64,000 nt of DNA from NCBI RefSeq assembly GCF_000422785.1, contig NZ_AUGS01000005.1, positions 248,001 to 312,000 on the forward strand. Direction: 5' to 3'. The stretch is from Pseudovibrio exalbescens DSM 16456. GTDB taxonomy: Bacteria > Pseudomonadota > Alphaproteobacteria > Rhizobiales > Stappiaceae. Below the pieces are notes generated by a model. It was not told the DNA's origin. It searched no databases and saw nothing but the letters and a program-made list of their open reading frames with translations. Of the stretch, positions 55,145 to 64,000 are shown piece by piece. Made by a program: the position numbers and the translations under genes. The number at the start of each line of letters is the position of its first letter. The stretch's first letter is position 1.

Positions 55145-57436
55145 TTAACGCTGGCCGTGGAACGTCCGGTTAATCACATCCAGCTGCTGTTCGCGGGTCA
55201 GCTTGATGAAGTTCACAGCATAACCGGATACACGAACCGTCAGCTGTGGGTACAGCTCTGGGTGTTCCATTGCGTCTTCAAGGGTTTCACGATTGAAGAC
55301 GTTCACGTTGATGTGGTGACCCATGTCGTGCATGTAGCCATCGAGCAGGTTGGACAGGTTCTCGATCCGCTCTGCTTCATCATTACCGAGAGCATTCGGA
55401 ATGATGGAGAAGGTGTAGGAGATACCGTCCTGGCTGTCTTCGTAAGGCAGCTTGCACAGAGACTTCATGGAAGCCACAGCACCCTTCTTGTCACGGCCGT
55501 GCATCGGGTTTGCGCCCGGTGCGAATGGCTCGCCAGCCTTACGACCGTCCGGAGTGGAGCCGGTCTTCTTACCATACACCACGTTGGACGTGATGGTCAG
55601 GATGGACTGGGTCGGCATTGCGTCGCGGTAGAAGGTCTGGTTGCGGATCTTGCCCATGAACTTCTTCACGAGGTTTTCTGCAATGCTGTCTACGCTGTCG
55701 TCGTTGTTACCGAAGGTCGGGAAGTCGCCTTCCACTTCGTAGTCAACAGCCAGGCCAGCTTCGTTGCGGATCACCTTGACCTTTGCGTTCTTGATCGCAG
55801 AGATACTGTCAGCCACCACGGACAGACCAGCGATACCACATGCCATGGTGCGCAGGATGTCACGGTCATGAAGCGCCATTTCGATGCGTTCATAGTTGTA
55901 CTTGTCGTGGCTGTAGTGGATGCAGTTCAGAGCGTCCACATAGACCTTTGCGAGCCAGTCCATCATCTGGTCATAAAGCGGCTCCAGTTCGTTCCAATCA
56001 AGAACGTCGCTGGTGATCGGCTTCATGCGCGGACCAATCTGCTTACCGGACTTTTCGTCAACACCACCGTTGATGGCGTAGAGCAGAGCCTTGGCAAGGT
56101 TTGCACGAGCGCCGAAGAACTGCATCTGCTTGCCGATTTCCATAGCGGATACGCAGCATGCGATGCCGTAGTCGTCGCCCCAGTAAGAACGCATCAGATC
56201 GTCGTTCTCGTACTGAACAGAAGAAGTCTCAATGGAAATCTGAGAACAGAAGTCCTTGAAGCCCTTCGGCATATGTTCAGACCACAGAACTGTCAGGTTC
56301 GGTTCTGGTGCAGGGCCGAGGTTAATCAGGGTGTGCAGCACGCGGAAGGAGTTCTTGGTTACAAGAGTCCGACCGTCAATGCCCATACCACCGATTGCTT
56401 CGGTTACCCATACCGGGTCGCCAGAGAACAGTTCGTTGTATTCAGGCGTACGCATGAAGCGAACCAGACGGAGCTTCATGACGAAGTGGTCCATCAGTTC
56501 CTGAGCCTGTTCTTCAGTCAGAACGCCGGCGTCCAGGTCACGCTGGATGTAGATGTCAAGGAAGGTAGAGGTGCGGCCGAGAGACATGGCTGCGCCGTTC
56601 TGTTCCTTGATTGCTGCCAGATAGCCAAGATACAGCCACTGCACAGCTTCCTGTGCGTTTTCAGCCGGACGGGACAGGTCAAAGCCGTAGGACTGACCCA
56701 TTTCCTGCAGTTCGCTGAGCGCACGGATCTGTTCAGACAGTTCTTCACGCAAACGCATTACGTCGTTGGTCAGAACGTTGCCGTCCAAAGAAGCCTTCTG
56801 TGCCTTCTTGTCTTCGAGCAGACGGGTGATGCCGTACAGAGCAACACGACGGTAGTCGCCGATGATACGACCACGGCCATAAGCGTCCGGCAGACCGGTC
56901 ACGATACCGGCAGAACGGGCTGCGCGGATGTCCGGAGTGTAAACGTCAAATACGCCGTCGTTGTGCGTCTTGCGGTGCTTCTTGAAGATCTCCGCGGTTT
57001 CCTTGGAGATTTCGTAGCCGTTGCTTTCAAGAGCAGCCACAGCCATCTTCAGGCCGCCGTATGGCATCAGAGAGCGCTTCAGAGGCGCATCGGTCTGAAC
57101 ACCAACGATCTTTTCCAGCTCCTTGTTCAGGTAGCCAGGAGCGTGAGAGGTGATTGTGGAGACAACTTCGGTGTCAGCGTCCAGAACGCCCTTCTTGTTC
57201 TCTTCCTTCATGAGTTCGAGAACATGGTCCCAAAGCTTGGTGGTCGCTTCGGTTGGGCCAGCGAGGAAGTCCTTGCCACCTTCGTAAGGGGTGTAGTTCA
57301 ACTGGATGAAGTTACGAACGTCAACTTCCTTGTTCCAGTCGCCCTTCACGAACCCCTTGTAGGCTGCAGGGGTGTCGTCCTCGAGGAACGGCAGGCTGCT
57401 GTCTTGTACCTTGTTGATGTCTTGATGGAGGCCCAT
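55145..57436 (-). CDS. pflB: pyruvate formate-lyase
   Basis: The glycyl-radical enzyme that converts pyruvate and CoA to formate and acetyl-CoA in fermentation. From the ATG at 57436 (GAGGG upstream) it is 763 residues, close to the E. coli enzyme. The catalytic Cys427-Cys428 pair is in [15 protein letters not shown], and the radical glycine Gly738 is in [11 protein letters not shown] near the C-terminus. It offers an oxygen-free alternative to the PDH complex encoded 30 kb away. An FNR-type site 133 bases upstream suggests induction at low oxygen. A long antisense frame on the other strand is a codon-bias artefact. Confidence 0.97.
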   Translation of the reverse strand: MGLHQDINKVQDSSLPFLEDDTPAAYKGFVKGDWNKEVDVRNFIQLNYTPYEGGKDFLAGPTEATTKLWDHVLELMKEENKKGVLDADTEVVSTITSHAPGYLNKELEKIVGVQTDAPLKRSLMPYGGLKMAVAALESNGYEISKETAEIFKKHRKTHNDGVFDVYTPDIRAARSAGIVTGLPDAYGRGRIIGDYRRVALYGITRLLEDKKAQKASLDGNVLTNDVMRLREELSEQIRALSELQEMGQSYGFDLSRPAENAQEAVQWLYLGYLAAIKEQNGAAMSLGRTSTFLDIYIQRDLDAGVLTEEQAQELMDHFVMKLRLVRFMRTPEYNELFSGDPVWVTEAIGGMGIDGRTLVTKNSFRVLHTLINLGPAPEPNLTVLWSEHMPKGFKDFCSQISIETSSVQYENDDLMRSYWGDDYGIACCVSAMEIGKQMQFFGARANLAKALLYAINGGVDEKSGKQIGPRMKPITSDVLDWNELEPLYDQMMDWLAKVYVDALNCIHYSHDKYNYERIEMALHDRDILRTMACGIAGLSVVADSISAIKNAKVKVIRNEAGLAVDYEVEGDFPTFGNNDDSVDSIAENLVKKFMGKIRNQTFYRDAMPTQSILTITSNVVYGKKTGSTPDGRKAGEPFAPGANPMHGRDKKGAVASMKSLCKLPYEDSQDGISYTFSIIPNALGNDEAERIENLSNLLDGYMHDMGHHINVNVFNRETLEDAMEHPELYPQLTVRVSGYAVNFIKLTREQQLDVINRTFHGQR

Positions 57437-57568
57437 CTTACTTTCCCTCATGTTTGCAGTTCGGCGAAATCGACCACAAGACAACCATCCTCGGACCTGT
57501 AGTTCTAACGCCTTAGCTGCGTTCCAATGCTTGGTGACTCCAATCTACGCTTCTGCGGCCCTTATAAC

Positions 57569-57582
57569 TTGATCTAGGTCAA
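57569..57582 (-). promoter_or_regulatory. FNR/FixK-type binding site upstream of pflB
   Basis: On the minus strand the site reads TTGACCTAGATCAA, matching the FNR/Anr consensus TTGAT-N4-ATCAA at nine of ten fixed positions and a very common FnrL/FixK variant in alphaproteobacteria. It is 133 bases before the pflB start codon, a suitable distance for activation. Confidence 0.8.
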
Positions 57583-58000
57583 CGCCGAACCGGGTAGCAG
57601 GTTTGCGAAAAATGCAGATCAGAACAATACCAAACTAGCTGAACTCCGCCTTGTTTATTTCAGTTCAAAAGTGTTTTTGAATAAAAATGGCGATTTTCTG
57701 CGGTTTTTCAGTTTAGATTAAGAAAAAATATAAGTGTTAATACTTGGAGTAGAGCCGTTATAAACTGGAAGTTTCCTCATTTTCGCGAATTCTAGTGTAT
57801 ACAAAATCAAATTTCAAAGGTTTTAGGGTACGTATGTTCACGCAAAATTGTGTCATGCATTTGGCGCGGATCTGCTATGCAAAATCTGAAATATCTTTAA
57901 GGAAGCCTCTAGTGGAACGAAGGCGTGGAAAATTAGACGTAAGAATACCTAAGCTGTTGAGCTAGAACCTGAATCGCGAGTGCTTGAAATATCTTCAAAA
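57583..58000. other. AT-rich intergenic region upstream of pflB
   Basis: No gene is supported. The segment at 57640-57900 is distinctly AT-rich. TTCAAAA (57664-57670) and TTTTGAA (57675-57681) form a 7-4-7 inverted repeat. The region lies beyond both the pflB promoter and the 3' end of the aldo/keto reductase gene. Confidence 0.4.
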
Positions 58001-58005
58001 GCAAA

Positions 58006-58028
58006 GAAACCGGCCTGTGGCCGGTTTC
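58006..58028 (-). terminator. aldo/keto reductase terminator
   Basis: GAAACCGGCC (58006-58015) pairs perfectly with GGCCGGTTTC (58019-58028) around a 3-base loop. On the minus strand it is followed by TTTGCTTTTG. Confidence 0.8.
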
Positions 58029-58061
58029 GAAAGCTTGCAGGTTGTTCTTGAAAAGACTGTG

Positions 58062-59108
58062 CTATTTTCGAGTGGGGCCTTCTCGTTCCGCAGATTGTGC
58101 CCAGATGTTGATGTTCGCGTCCTGCGCGAATTTATCGATCTCGATCAGTTCCGCTTCAGTGAAGGTCAGGTTTCCGATTGCGCCGGCGCAATCCGTTACT
58201 TGTTCTGGGCGGCTGGCGCCAATGAGGGCTGAGGTGACCCGCCCGTTGCGAAGAACCCAGGCAAGAGCCATCTGTGCGAGTGTCTGACCTCGATCGGCAG
58301 CAATGTCGTTCAGGGCTTTGATGGACGCCAGAGTGCTTTCGGAAAGGAAAGTTTGCGGCAAGGACTTGCCTTGCGTGGCGCGGCTGCCTTGCGGGATACC
58401 ATTGAGATATTTGGTGGTCAGCATGCCTTGCGCGAGCGGGGAGAACACGATGCTACCAATGCCGTTCTCTTCAAGAGTATCCAGCAGTCCATCTTCTTCA
58501 ACCCACCGGTTCAGCATGGAGTAGCTCGGCTGATGAATGAGCAAGGGGGTTCCCAGCTCTTTCAAAATGGCAATGGCCTCTTTTGTCCTGTGCGAGTTAT
58601 AGGAGGAAATGCCGATATAGAGCGCTTTGCCTTGGCGTACAATTTGGTCGAGCGCCCCCATTGTTTCTTCAAGCGGCGTATCCGGATCAAATCGGTGGGA
58701 ATAGAAGATATCGACATAGTCCAGACCCATGCGTTTCAAGGACTGATCGAGACTTGCAATCAGGTATTTGCGGCTGCCCCATTCTCCGTAGGGACCGGGC
58801 CACATGTCGTATCCTGCTTTTGACGAGATGATGAGTTCGTCACGATATCCGTTGAAGTCTTCTTTCAGGATCTTGCCGAAGGCTTCTTCGGCGGAGCCTT
58901 TGGGCGGACCATAGTTGTTGGCGAGGTCGAAGTGGGTGATTCCGCTGTCGAAGGCTTGGCGACAAATGGCACGTTTGTTGGCGTGAGTGTTGTCTTCACC
59001 AAAGTTATGCCAAAGGCCCAACGAGATTGCCGGGAGTTTCAAACCGCTCTTCCCGCAGCGGTTGTAAACCATGGTTTCGTAACGGTTTTCTGATGGTGCC
59101 CAACTCAT
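58062..59108 (-). CDS. aldo/keto reductase (YghZ-like)
   Basis: A 348-residue NADPH-dependent aldo/keto reductase. It begins RYETMVYNRCGKSGLKLPAISLGLWHNFG, has the catalytic Asp and Tyr in HFDLANNYGPPKGSAEEAFG, the lysine in ISSKAGYDMWPGPYGEWGSRKYL, and the conserved end of the YghZ/GPR subgroup. E. coli YghZ reduces L-glyceraldehyde-3-phosphate and methylglyoxal, so detoxification of glycolytic aldehydes is a reasonable inference. The ATG at 59108 follows GGGAGAA. It may be relevant that it sits next to the fermentative pfl genes. Confidence 0.92.
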   Translation of the reverse strand: MSWAPSENRYETMVYNRCGKSGLKLPAISLGLWHNFGEDNTHANKRAICRQAFDSGITHFDLANNYGPPKGSAEEAFGKILKEDFNGYRDELIISSKAGYDMWPGPYGEWGSRKYLIASLDQSLKRMGLDYVDIFYSHRFDPDTPLEETMGALDQIVRQGKALYIGISSYNSHRTKEAIAILKELGTPLLIHQPSYSMLNRWVEEDGLLDTLEENGIGSIVFSPLAQGMLTTKYLNGIPQGSRATQGKSLPQTFLSESTLASIKALNDIAADRGQTLAQMALAWVLRNGRVTSALIGASRPEQVTDCAGAIGNLTFTEAELIEIDKFAQDANINIWAQSAEREGPTRK

Positions 59109-59154
59109 GGCGTTCTCCCTAATCATTTTCGGTCAATAACTGAGTGGCGGGTTT

Positions 59155-59937
59155 TCAAGCACTAAGATCAGCCCAAACAGGTACGTGGTCCGAAGGCTTT
59201 TCCCAGCCACGGACGTGCTTGTCGATGCCTGTACTTGTAAGGATGCTGGCAGCCTCTGGAGACAGCAAGAGGTGATCAATGCGGATACCGTTGTCCTTCT
59301 GCCACGCGCCGGCTTGATAATCCCAGAAGGTGTAGATGCCAGATGATTTGTTCGTGGCACGTATCGCCTCTGTAAAGCCCAGATTCATGAGCGTCCTGAA
59401 GCGTGCGCGGCTTTCCGGTTTGAAAAGCGCATCCTCCACCCAGTCCTGTGGGCGCGCTGCGTCGTCCTTCTGCGGGATTACATTATAATCTCCCAACAGA
59501 ACAAAAGCTTCTTCACGCGCAAGCGTGTCGCGTGCGTGTTCGATCAGGCGGTCCATCCATTTCAGTTTGTAAGGAAACTTTTCGCTCTCAACCGGGTTGC
59601 CGTTGGGCAGGTACAGACAGCCGAAGCGCAGTGGTTGCGTTTTCCCGGCAACGACACCTTCAATATAACGGGCCTGCTCGTCTTCCTCATCACCGGGCAA
59701 ACGTCGGTTGACCTCTTCGAAGGGGTGTTTGGACAGAAGGGCCACGCCGTTAAACCCTTTTTGGCCATGTGTTTCAACATGGTACCCAAGCTCCTCAAAG
59801 GGGGCCTTGGGGAACTTGTCATCAATCGACTTTATTTCCTGAAAGCAGGCCACATCCGGTGAGGCTTCTTTCAGCCAGGCCAGAACGGTTTCAAGACGTG
59901 CTTTGACACCGTTGATGTTCCAACTGGCAATTCTCAT
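59155..59937 (-). CDS. xthA: exodeoxyribonuclease III
   Basis: A Mg-dependent AP endonuclease/3'-5' exonuclease of base-excision repair (260 residues). Conserved catalytic stretches: ASWNINGVKARL, CFQEIKSID, GDYNVIPQKDD, the tyrosine/tryptophan region TFWDYQAGAWQKDNGIRIDHLLLSP, and the final KPSDHVPVWADL with the catalytic His. The ATG at 59937 fits the family start; the frame is open 48 bases further upstream. It ends 46 bases before the aldo/keto reductase start, so the two may be co-transcribed, and it is followed upstream by erpA in the same orientation. Confidence 0.96.
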   Translation of the reverse strand: MRIASWNINGVKARLETVLAWLKEASPDVACFQEIKSIDDKFPKAPFEELGYHVETHGQKGFNGVALLSKHPFEEVNRRLPGDEEDEQARYIEGVVAGKTQPLRFGCLYLPNGNPVESEKFPYKLKWMDRLIEHARDTLAREEAFVLLGDYNVIPQKDDAARPQDWVEDALFKPESRARFRTLMNLGFTEAIRATNKSSGIYTFWDYQAGAWQKDNGIRIDHLLLSPEAASILTSTGIDKHVRGWEKPSDHVPVWADLSA

Positions 59938-60017
59938 GGAGGCCCTCGTTTGGCAGGTAGGTTGATTTGGTCTCTGTTCTACCACGGCTTTTAAAGAGGG
60001 CGAAAGGTGGTTGGGTG

Positions 60018-60046
60018 AACTGCCCGGCTGATATCACCGGGCAGTT
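60018..60046 (-). terminator. hairpin after erpA
   Basis: AACTGCCCGG (60018-60027) pairs perfectly with CCGGGCAGTT (60037-60046), 9-base loop. The T run is minimal, so it is either a terminator of erpA or a message-end stabiliser. Confidence 0.6.
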
Positions 60047-60052
60047 TCGGCA

Positions 60053-60385
60053 TTAAATGGAGAAGCTGGTGCCGCACCCGCAGCCAGCGGTGGCTTGAGG
60101 GTTCTTGATCTGAAAGGACTGGCCGATGATGTCTGTCACGAAGTCAATCACGGAGCCTTCCATGTATTGAACCGAAATCGGATCGATCAGAACAACCGCA
60201 CCGTCGCGTTCGAGGACGAGATCGTCGTCTTCGCGTTCGGTCACCAGATCATATTTATACTGAAAACCGGAGCATCCACCGCCTTCAACGCTGACACGCA
60301 GAACGGTGCCTTCCGGCTCATTGGACAGGATTTTTGCAACGCGCTTTACGGCGTTGTCTGTCAGGTCAACTGGTAGCTCGCTCAT
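60053..60385 (-). CDS. erpA: A-type iron-sulfur carrier (ErpA/IscA family)
   Basis: A 110-residue carrier that inserts Fe-S clusters into target enzymes. The three ligand cysteines are Cys38 (EGGGCSGFQYKY) and Cys102 and Cys104 (ATAGCGCGTSFSI). The ATG at 60385 fits the family start; the frame stays open to 60424. Adjacent to divergent dgt-argS, as in other Hyphomicrobiales. Likely targets include LipA and PflA, which are Fe-S enzymes encoded nearby, but that link is only inference. Confidence 0.95.
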   Translation of the reverse strand: MSELPVDLTDNAVKRVAKILSNEPEGTVLRVSVEGGGCSGFQYKYDLVTEREDDDLVLERDGAVVLIDPISVQYMEGSVIDFVTDIIGQSFQIKNPQATAGCGCGTSFSI

Positions 60386-60812
60386 TTTCGTTTTCCCGTC
60401 ACAGGCAGCGCTGCCTGCAGTCATTGTGGTGCGCCCGGTACAATACCATTCACAGGGTGCCGCCGAACTGGATTATTTAGGGGAGGCGGGCACCACGTTC
60501 TTTCTTGATGAACTCCTTATATAGGTATTCGTGGCAGGTGTGAGCGTCAATGCCTCTTAGTTGCAACTAGCCGACCGATTTTTCTGGATGATTTCGGCAT
60601 GGTGAGTGTCAGCGAGAGGTGCTGCCAAGTAAATGGCACCAATGTCTTGTGGTTCCCGGCTGTTTCTGTTTTATCTGAGCGCAACTCGCCTCGGATTACT
60701 GAGGAGGCTGTCACTGCTCGGTTTTATTCATGAGCTATTTCAGCTGGTGTACTTTAAAAACTGATGTGCTGATGCTGTTAAACTGGCGTTGGCGCAGGGG
60801 GATGAAACCAAC
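60386..60812. other. divergent intergenic region between erpA and dgt
   Basis: No gene is supported in these 427 bases. The segment should contain both promoters. TAGTTGCAACTA (60558-60569) is a perfect 12-bp palindrome and the only obvious operator-like element. Confidence 0.4.
60558..60569. promoter_or_regulatory. 12-bp palindrome upstream of erpA/dgt
   Basis: TAGTTGCAACTA is perfectly palindromic and resembles the general form of MarR-family sites (TTGCAA core). It lies 173 bases from erpA and 244 from dgt. No regulator gene is adjacent. Confidence 0.35.
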
Positions 60813-62030
60813 ATGACCGTTACTCTTGGCTACGGAGCGCAGCCACGCGCCGCCTATGCTGTTGATCCCAATCAGACAAGGGAGCGCTTGTTTCCTGAGG
60901 CATCGAGCCCAACACGCACGCCTTTTCAGCGGGATCGGGACCGGATCATTCATTCTACCGCTTTCCGCCGTCTCAAGCACAAAACCCAAGTTTTCGTCTA
61001 TCATGAAGGCGATCATTTTCGCACCCGTTTGACGCATACAATAGAGGTTTCCCAGATTGCGCGCTCTTTGGCGCGAGCATTGCGGCTGGATGAGGATCTA
61101 GCCGAGAGTTTGGCCCTCTCGCATGATTTGGGGCATACGCCGTTTGGCCATGAAGGGGAAGATGTCATGCACGAGTGCATGGCCGACTACGGGGGCTTTG
61201 ATCACAATGCCCAGTCTCTTCGGATCGTCACGGATCTTGAGCGCCGTTATGCACAGTTTGACGGTCTGAACCTTTCTTGGGAAACCTTGGAGGGCCTCGT
61301 AAAGCACAACGGCCCGCTTGTGGATCGGGATGGGCGTGCAATTGGGAAACTGGCGACGACTGGCCTGCCGTTTGCCGTGACTGAATACGCCAAGAAGCAG
61401 GACCTCATGTTGTGGTCATGGCCGAGTGCGGAGGCTCAGGTGGCCGCCATTGCGGATGATATTGCGTATGATGCCCATGATCTGGATGATGGGTTGCGGG
61501 CCGGGCTACTGAGCTTTGACGCGATGGACCAAGTGCCGCTTTTGCACGATATTCTGACAGAGGTAGACACACTGCATCCGGGGCTGGAAGATGCGCGCCG
61601 GATCCATGAAATGGTGCGTCGCTGCATAACCCGCATGGTGGAGGATGTTATCTCCGAGTCCATCCGCCGGTTGGAGAATCTTGCGCCCAGCCGTGTTGAC
61701 GAAATCCGCTTTGCTTCGGATGCTGTCATTGCGTTTTCCGGGGTCATGGCAAAACAGGAAAAAGAGCTTAAAACCTTTCTTTTTTCACACTTGTACCGAC
61801 ATCCGGATGTTTTGGAAGTGCGCAAACGTGTCGCGCAAGTCACACGGGACTTGTTTGCAGCCTACATGGACATGCCAGAAAACATGCCCGGTCCTTGGTG
61901 TGACGGGGTAGAAAACTCCGACATGACTACGCGGGCACGCCGTGTCTGCGATTTTATCGCAGGGATGACAGACCGTTATGCCATCGATGAACATCGCAGA
62001 CTATTTGACGATACGCCCGATTTGCGCTAG
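60813..62030 (+). CDS. dgt: dGTP triphosphohydrolase-like HD-domain protein
   Basis: An HD-domain deoxynucleoside triphosphate triphosphohydrolase (405 residues from the ATG at 60813), which removes triphosphate from dNTPs. Motifs: [20 protein letters not shown], the HD residues in [17 protein letters not shown] and [15 protein letters not shown], and [17 protein letters not shown]. It belongs to the alphaproteobacterial dgt-like type found next to argS. It ends about 95 bases before argS. TTG at 60789 is an alternative start. Confidence 0.94.
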   Translation: MTVTLGYGAQPRAAYAVDPNQTRERLFPEASSPTRTPFQRDRDRIIHSTAFRRLKHKTQVFVYHEGDHFRTRLTHTIEVSQIARSLARALRLDEDLAESLALSHDLGHTPFGHEGEDVMHECMADYGGFDHNAQSLRIVTDLERRYAQFDGLNLSWETLEGLVKHNGPLVDRDGRAIGKLATTGLPFAVTEYAKKQDLMLWSWPSAEAQVAAIADDIAYDAHDLDDGLRAGLLSFDAMDQVPLLHDILTEVDTLHPGLEDARRIHEMVRRCITRMVEDVISESIRRLENLAPSRVDEIRFASDAVIAFSGVMAKQEKELKTFLFSHLYRHPDVLEVRKRVAQVTRDLFAAYMDMPENMPGPWCDGVENSDMTTRARRVCDFIAGMTDRYAIDEHRRLFDDTPDLR

Positions 62031-62124
62031 TGCCGCGCAGCAATCAATTCCTGACCTGTCGGGCTGCGCCGCGTGACCCTTGGATGGCCGCAGGACGGTA
62101 GACACTTAATTTAGGCTAGAGAAA

Positions 62125-63879
62125 ATGAACATCTTCGCAGATTTTGCTGAGCGTGTGAGTGCGGTTGTTGCTGCGCTGGAGCTTAAACCGGAAGAGGGGC
62201 AGCTTGATCTTTCCCGCATCACGGTTGAGCCGCCGCGCGACCCGGCTCATGGCGATTTGGCAACGAACGCCGCCATGGTTCTGGCAAAGCCCCTGAAGAT
62301 GAAGCCGCGCGATCTGGCGGAGAAGATCGCCGAGGGCCTTCGGGCTGACAGCGACGTTTCTGCTGTTGATGTGGCCGGGCCCGGTTTCATCAACATCCGA
62401 GTCAATCCAATTATCTGGAGCCGCGTGCTGGCATCGGTGTTCGAGCAAGGCAAGGACTTTGGACGTTCCCAGCGTGGTAACGGCGTCAAGGTCAATGTGG
62501 AGTACGTCTCCACTAACCCGACTGGTCCTATGCATGTGGGGCACACACGAGGGGCGGTGGTTGGAGATGCTCTGGCCAATCTGCTGGCTTTTGCCAGCTA
62601 CGACGTCACACGCGAATATCTGATCAACGATGCCGGGGCGCAGATTGATGTGCTCGCGAAATCGGTCTATCTGCGTTATCTGGAAGCGCTGGGTGAAGAT
62701 ATTGGCGCCATACCAGAGGGCTTGTATCCTGGCGATTATCTCAAGCCAGTAGGCAAGGCATTGGCGGATGAGTTCGGCCCGAGCTTGAAAGACAAGCCTG
62801 AAGAGGAGCGTCATGCCTTCTTGAAGGGCTATGCTGTAGACAAAATGATGGACATGATCCGTGCGGATCTGGAGCTTCTCAACGTTCATCATGATGTGTT
62901 CTTCTCTGAAAAGACCATGCACGGCGAAGGGGCTGCAATTGCGCAAACCCTGCAAGCCTTGCGTGAGCGGGATCTGGTTTATCAAGGCACCTTGCCGCCG
63001 CCGAAAGGAGAGGTCCCAGAGGACTGGGAAGACCGGGAGCAGACGTTGTTCCGCTCTTCCACCTATGGTGACGACATCGACCGCCCGTTGGTGAAGTCAG
63101 ATGGAAGTTACACCTACTTTGCGGCGGATGTTGCCTACTTGAAGGATAAGCTTGATCGTGGCTTCAAGCAGATGATTTTCGTTCTGGGGGCAGATCACGG
63201 GGGCTATGTCAAACGTCTGGAAGCGGTCGGTCGGGCCGTATCCGGCGGTAGCGCTCAGGTCATTTGCCGGCTGTGTCAGTTGGTTAAGCTTTTCCGGGCT
63301 GGTGAGCCCGTAAAGATGTCCAAGCGGGCAGGGACGTTCATCACACTTCGCGATGTTGTGGAAGAAGTGGGGAGAGATCCCGTACGCTTCATGATGCTTT
63401 ACCGGAAAAATGACGCGCACCTGGATTTTGATCTTCAGAAGGTAACTGAACAGTCTAAAGATAATCCGGTCTTCTATGTTCAGTACGGTCACGCCCGTTG
63501 TTCTTCTGTTTTGCGACAGGCTGCCGAAGAGTTAGATGGAATTTCTGTTGCGCCTGAGGCGCTTATGAAGTCAGACTTCTCTTTGCTCGAAGATGAAGGC
63601 GAACAGGGTATTATTGCTAAACTTGCTCAGTGGCCTCGTGTAGTTGACGGCGCGGCCGAAGCTCACGAACCTCATAGACTGGCGTTTTACCTATATGAGC
63701 TTGCCAGTGCACTGCATGGACACTGGTCGAAAGGCAAGGAAAAGCCGCAATTACGCTTTATTAATGATAAAAAGCCAGAATTAACCTTGGCTCGACTCGC
63801 GATGGTTTACGCGGTTTCGCAGGTGCTGGCGTCCGGTCTCACCGTTCTCGGTGTGGACGCCCCTGAGGAAATGCGCTAA
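62125..63879 (+). CDS. argS: arginyl-tRNA synthetase
   Basis: A class I aminoacyl-tRNA synthetase of 584 residues. The HIGH-type motif is HVGH in [20 protein letters not shown] (about residue 135), and the KMSKS-type motif reads [12 protein letters not shown] (about residue 398). The N-terminal additional domain and the C-terminal anticodon-binding helical domain (from about residue 445, ending [13 protein letters not shown]) are complete. ATG at 62125. A hairpin-like GC-rich sequence follows at 63909-63940. Confidence 0.97.
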   Translation: MNIFADFAERVSAVVAALELKPEEGQLDLSRITVEPPRDPAHGDLATNAAMVLAKPLKMKPRDLAEKIAEGLRADSDVSAVDVAGPGFINIRVNPIIWSRVLASVFEQGKDFGRSQRGNGVKVNVEYVSTNPTGPMHVGHTRGAVVGDALANLLAFASYDVTREYLINDAGAQIDVLAKSVYLRYLEALGEDIGAIPEGLYPGDYLKPVGKALADEFGPSLKDKPEEERHAFLKGYAVDKMMDMIRADLELLNVHHDVFFSEKTMHGEGAAIAQTLQALRERDLVYQGTLPPPKGEVPEDWEDREQTLFRSSTYGDDIDRPLVKSDGSYTYFAADVAYLKDKLDRGFKQMIFVLGADHGGYVKRLEAVGRAVSGGSAQVICRLCQLVKLFRAGEPVKMSKRAGTFITLRDVVEEVGRDPVRFMMLYRKNDAHLDFDLQKVTEQSKDNPVFYVQYGHARCSSVLRQAAEELDGISVAPEALMKSDFSLLEDEGEQGIIAKLAQWPRVVDGAAEAHEPHRLAFYLYELASALHGHWSKGKEKPQLRFINDKKPELTLARLAMVYAVSQVLASGLTVLGVDAPEEMR

Positions 63880-63908
63880 CGCGGTCAACGACTTAGTGTA
63901 AAAGAGTA

Positions 63909-63940
63909 CAGAGGTTCGCGGCCGGCGTCGCGGGCCTCTG
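63909..63940 (+). terminator. hairpin after argS
   Basis: CAGAGGTTCGCG (63909-63920) and CGCGGGCCTCTG (63929-63940) form a 12-bp RNA stem that includes two G-U pairs, with an 8-base loop. No T run follows. It lies only 24 bases before the next start codon, so it is more likely intercistronic than a full terminator. Confidence 0.45.
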
Positions 63941-63963
63941 CTTTAGGGGAAGACTTCGCTGCT

Positions 63964-64000
63964 ATGTCCAAACGCTCCGACTACGATATGCCGGGTGGCG
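63964..64000 (+). CDS. start of next gene, cut by window edge
   Basis: ATG at 63964 followed by twelve residues (MSKRSDYDMPGG) in an open frame to the end of the window, with GGGGAAGA at 63946-63953 as a ribosome-binding region. In related genomes a SPOR-domain protein often follows argS; only position supports that here. Confidence 0.45.
   Translation, partial: MSKRSDYDMPGG

Noticed and set aside
55142-57502. 786-residue open frame antisense to pflB
   Set aside because: It mirrors the whole pflB gene. PflB is unmistakable with catalytic residues, and the antisense frame has no family features; long antisense frames arise from strong codon bias in highly expressed genes.
1-64000. CRISPR arrays, insertion sequences, prophage or integrative element
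   Set aside because: No spaced direct-repeat arrays, transposase, integrase or phage structural genes are visible anywhere in the window.

Overview
The window is ordinary chromosome of an alphaproteobacterium, most likely of the order Hyphomicrobiales (Rhizobiales). The evidence is gene order: dusB-ntrB-ntrC-ntrY-ntrX-trkA-dat-hfq-hflX-mazG, pdhA-pdhB-pdhC-(insert)-lpdA-lipA-coq10, recG//sdhE-mfd, glmU-glmS, and erpA//dgt-argS are arrangements typical of that order. A complete pyruvate formate-lyase system (pflB-pflA) preceded by an FNR-type site, plus a TAXI-TRAP transporter, points to a facultatively anaerobic and perhaps marine member such as a Cohaesibacter relative. That lineage guess is inference. 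There is no phage, transposase, integrase, CRISPR array or secretion cluster.

Layout. 1-3.8 kb: the end of a HlyD-like membrane protein, an ornithine cyclodeaminase homologue, one tRNA-Lys and a gene-poor stretch of about 1.2 kb. 3.8-8 kb: a TAXI-type TRAP transporter (receptor, fused permease) with a universal stress protein. 8-11 kb: CcdA, an EamA-family exporter and a SPOR-domain protein. 11-15.4 kb: glmU-glmS, which make UDP-GlcNAc precursors, and small proteins. 15.4-22.8 kb: a DUF502 membrane protein, recG, sdhE, mfd and a FtsB-like protein.

23-31.6 kb: the pyruvate dehydrogenase operon. Its E1-beta and E2 subunits both carry a lipoyl domain, and a family-17 glycosyltransferase gene sits between E2 and E3. 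Lipoate synthase and a Coq10-like protein follow. 31.6-34 kb, minus strand: a small exported protein, pncC and the fused ispDF. 34-46.7 kb: the nitrogen-regulation cluster (dusB, ntrBC, ntrYX), trkA, dat, hfq, hflX and the convergent mazG.

47-49.7 kb: arfB, a 521-residue protein I cannot assign, and aroQ. 49.8-54.3 kb: a TetR regulator divergent from a MATE exporter with a perfect operator-like palindrome between them, then a coupled class III aminotransferase and BKACE (DUF849) pair. 54.3-59.1 kb: pflA, pflB and an aldo/keto reductase. 59.1-64 kb: xthA, erpA, dgt, argS and the first codons of the next gene.

I found no clearly new multi-gene system. The items most worth a second look are the unassigned 521-residue protein, the glycosyltransferase inside the PDH operon, the aminotransferase/BKACE pair with a complex repeat array upstream, and several strong inverted repeats in promoter regions (22846-22895, 2430-2488, 15361-15384).
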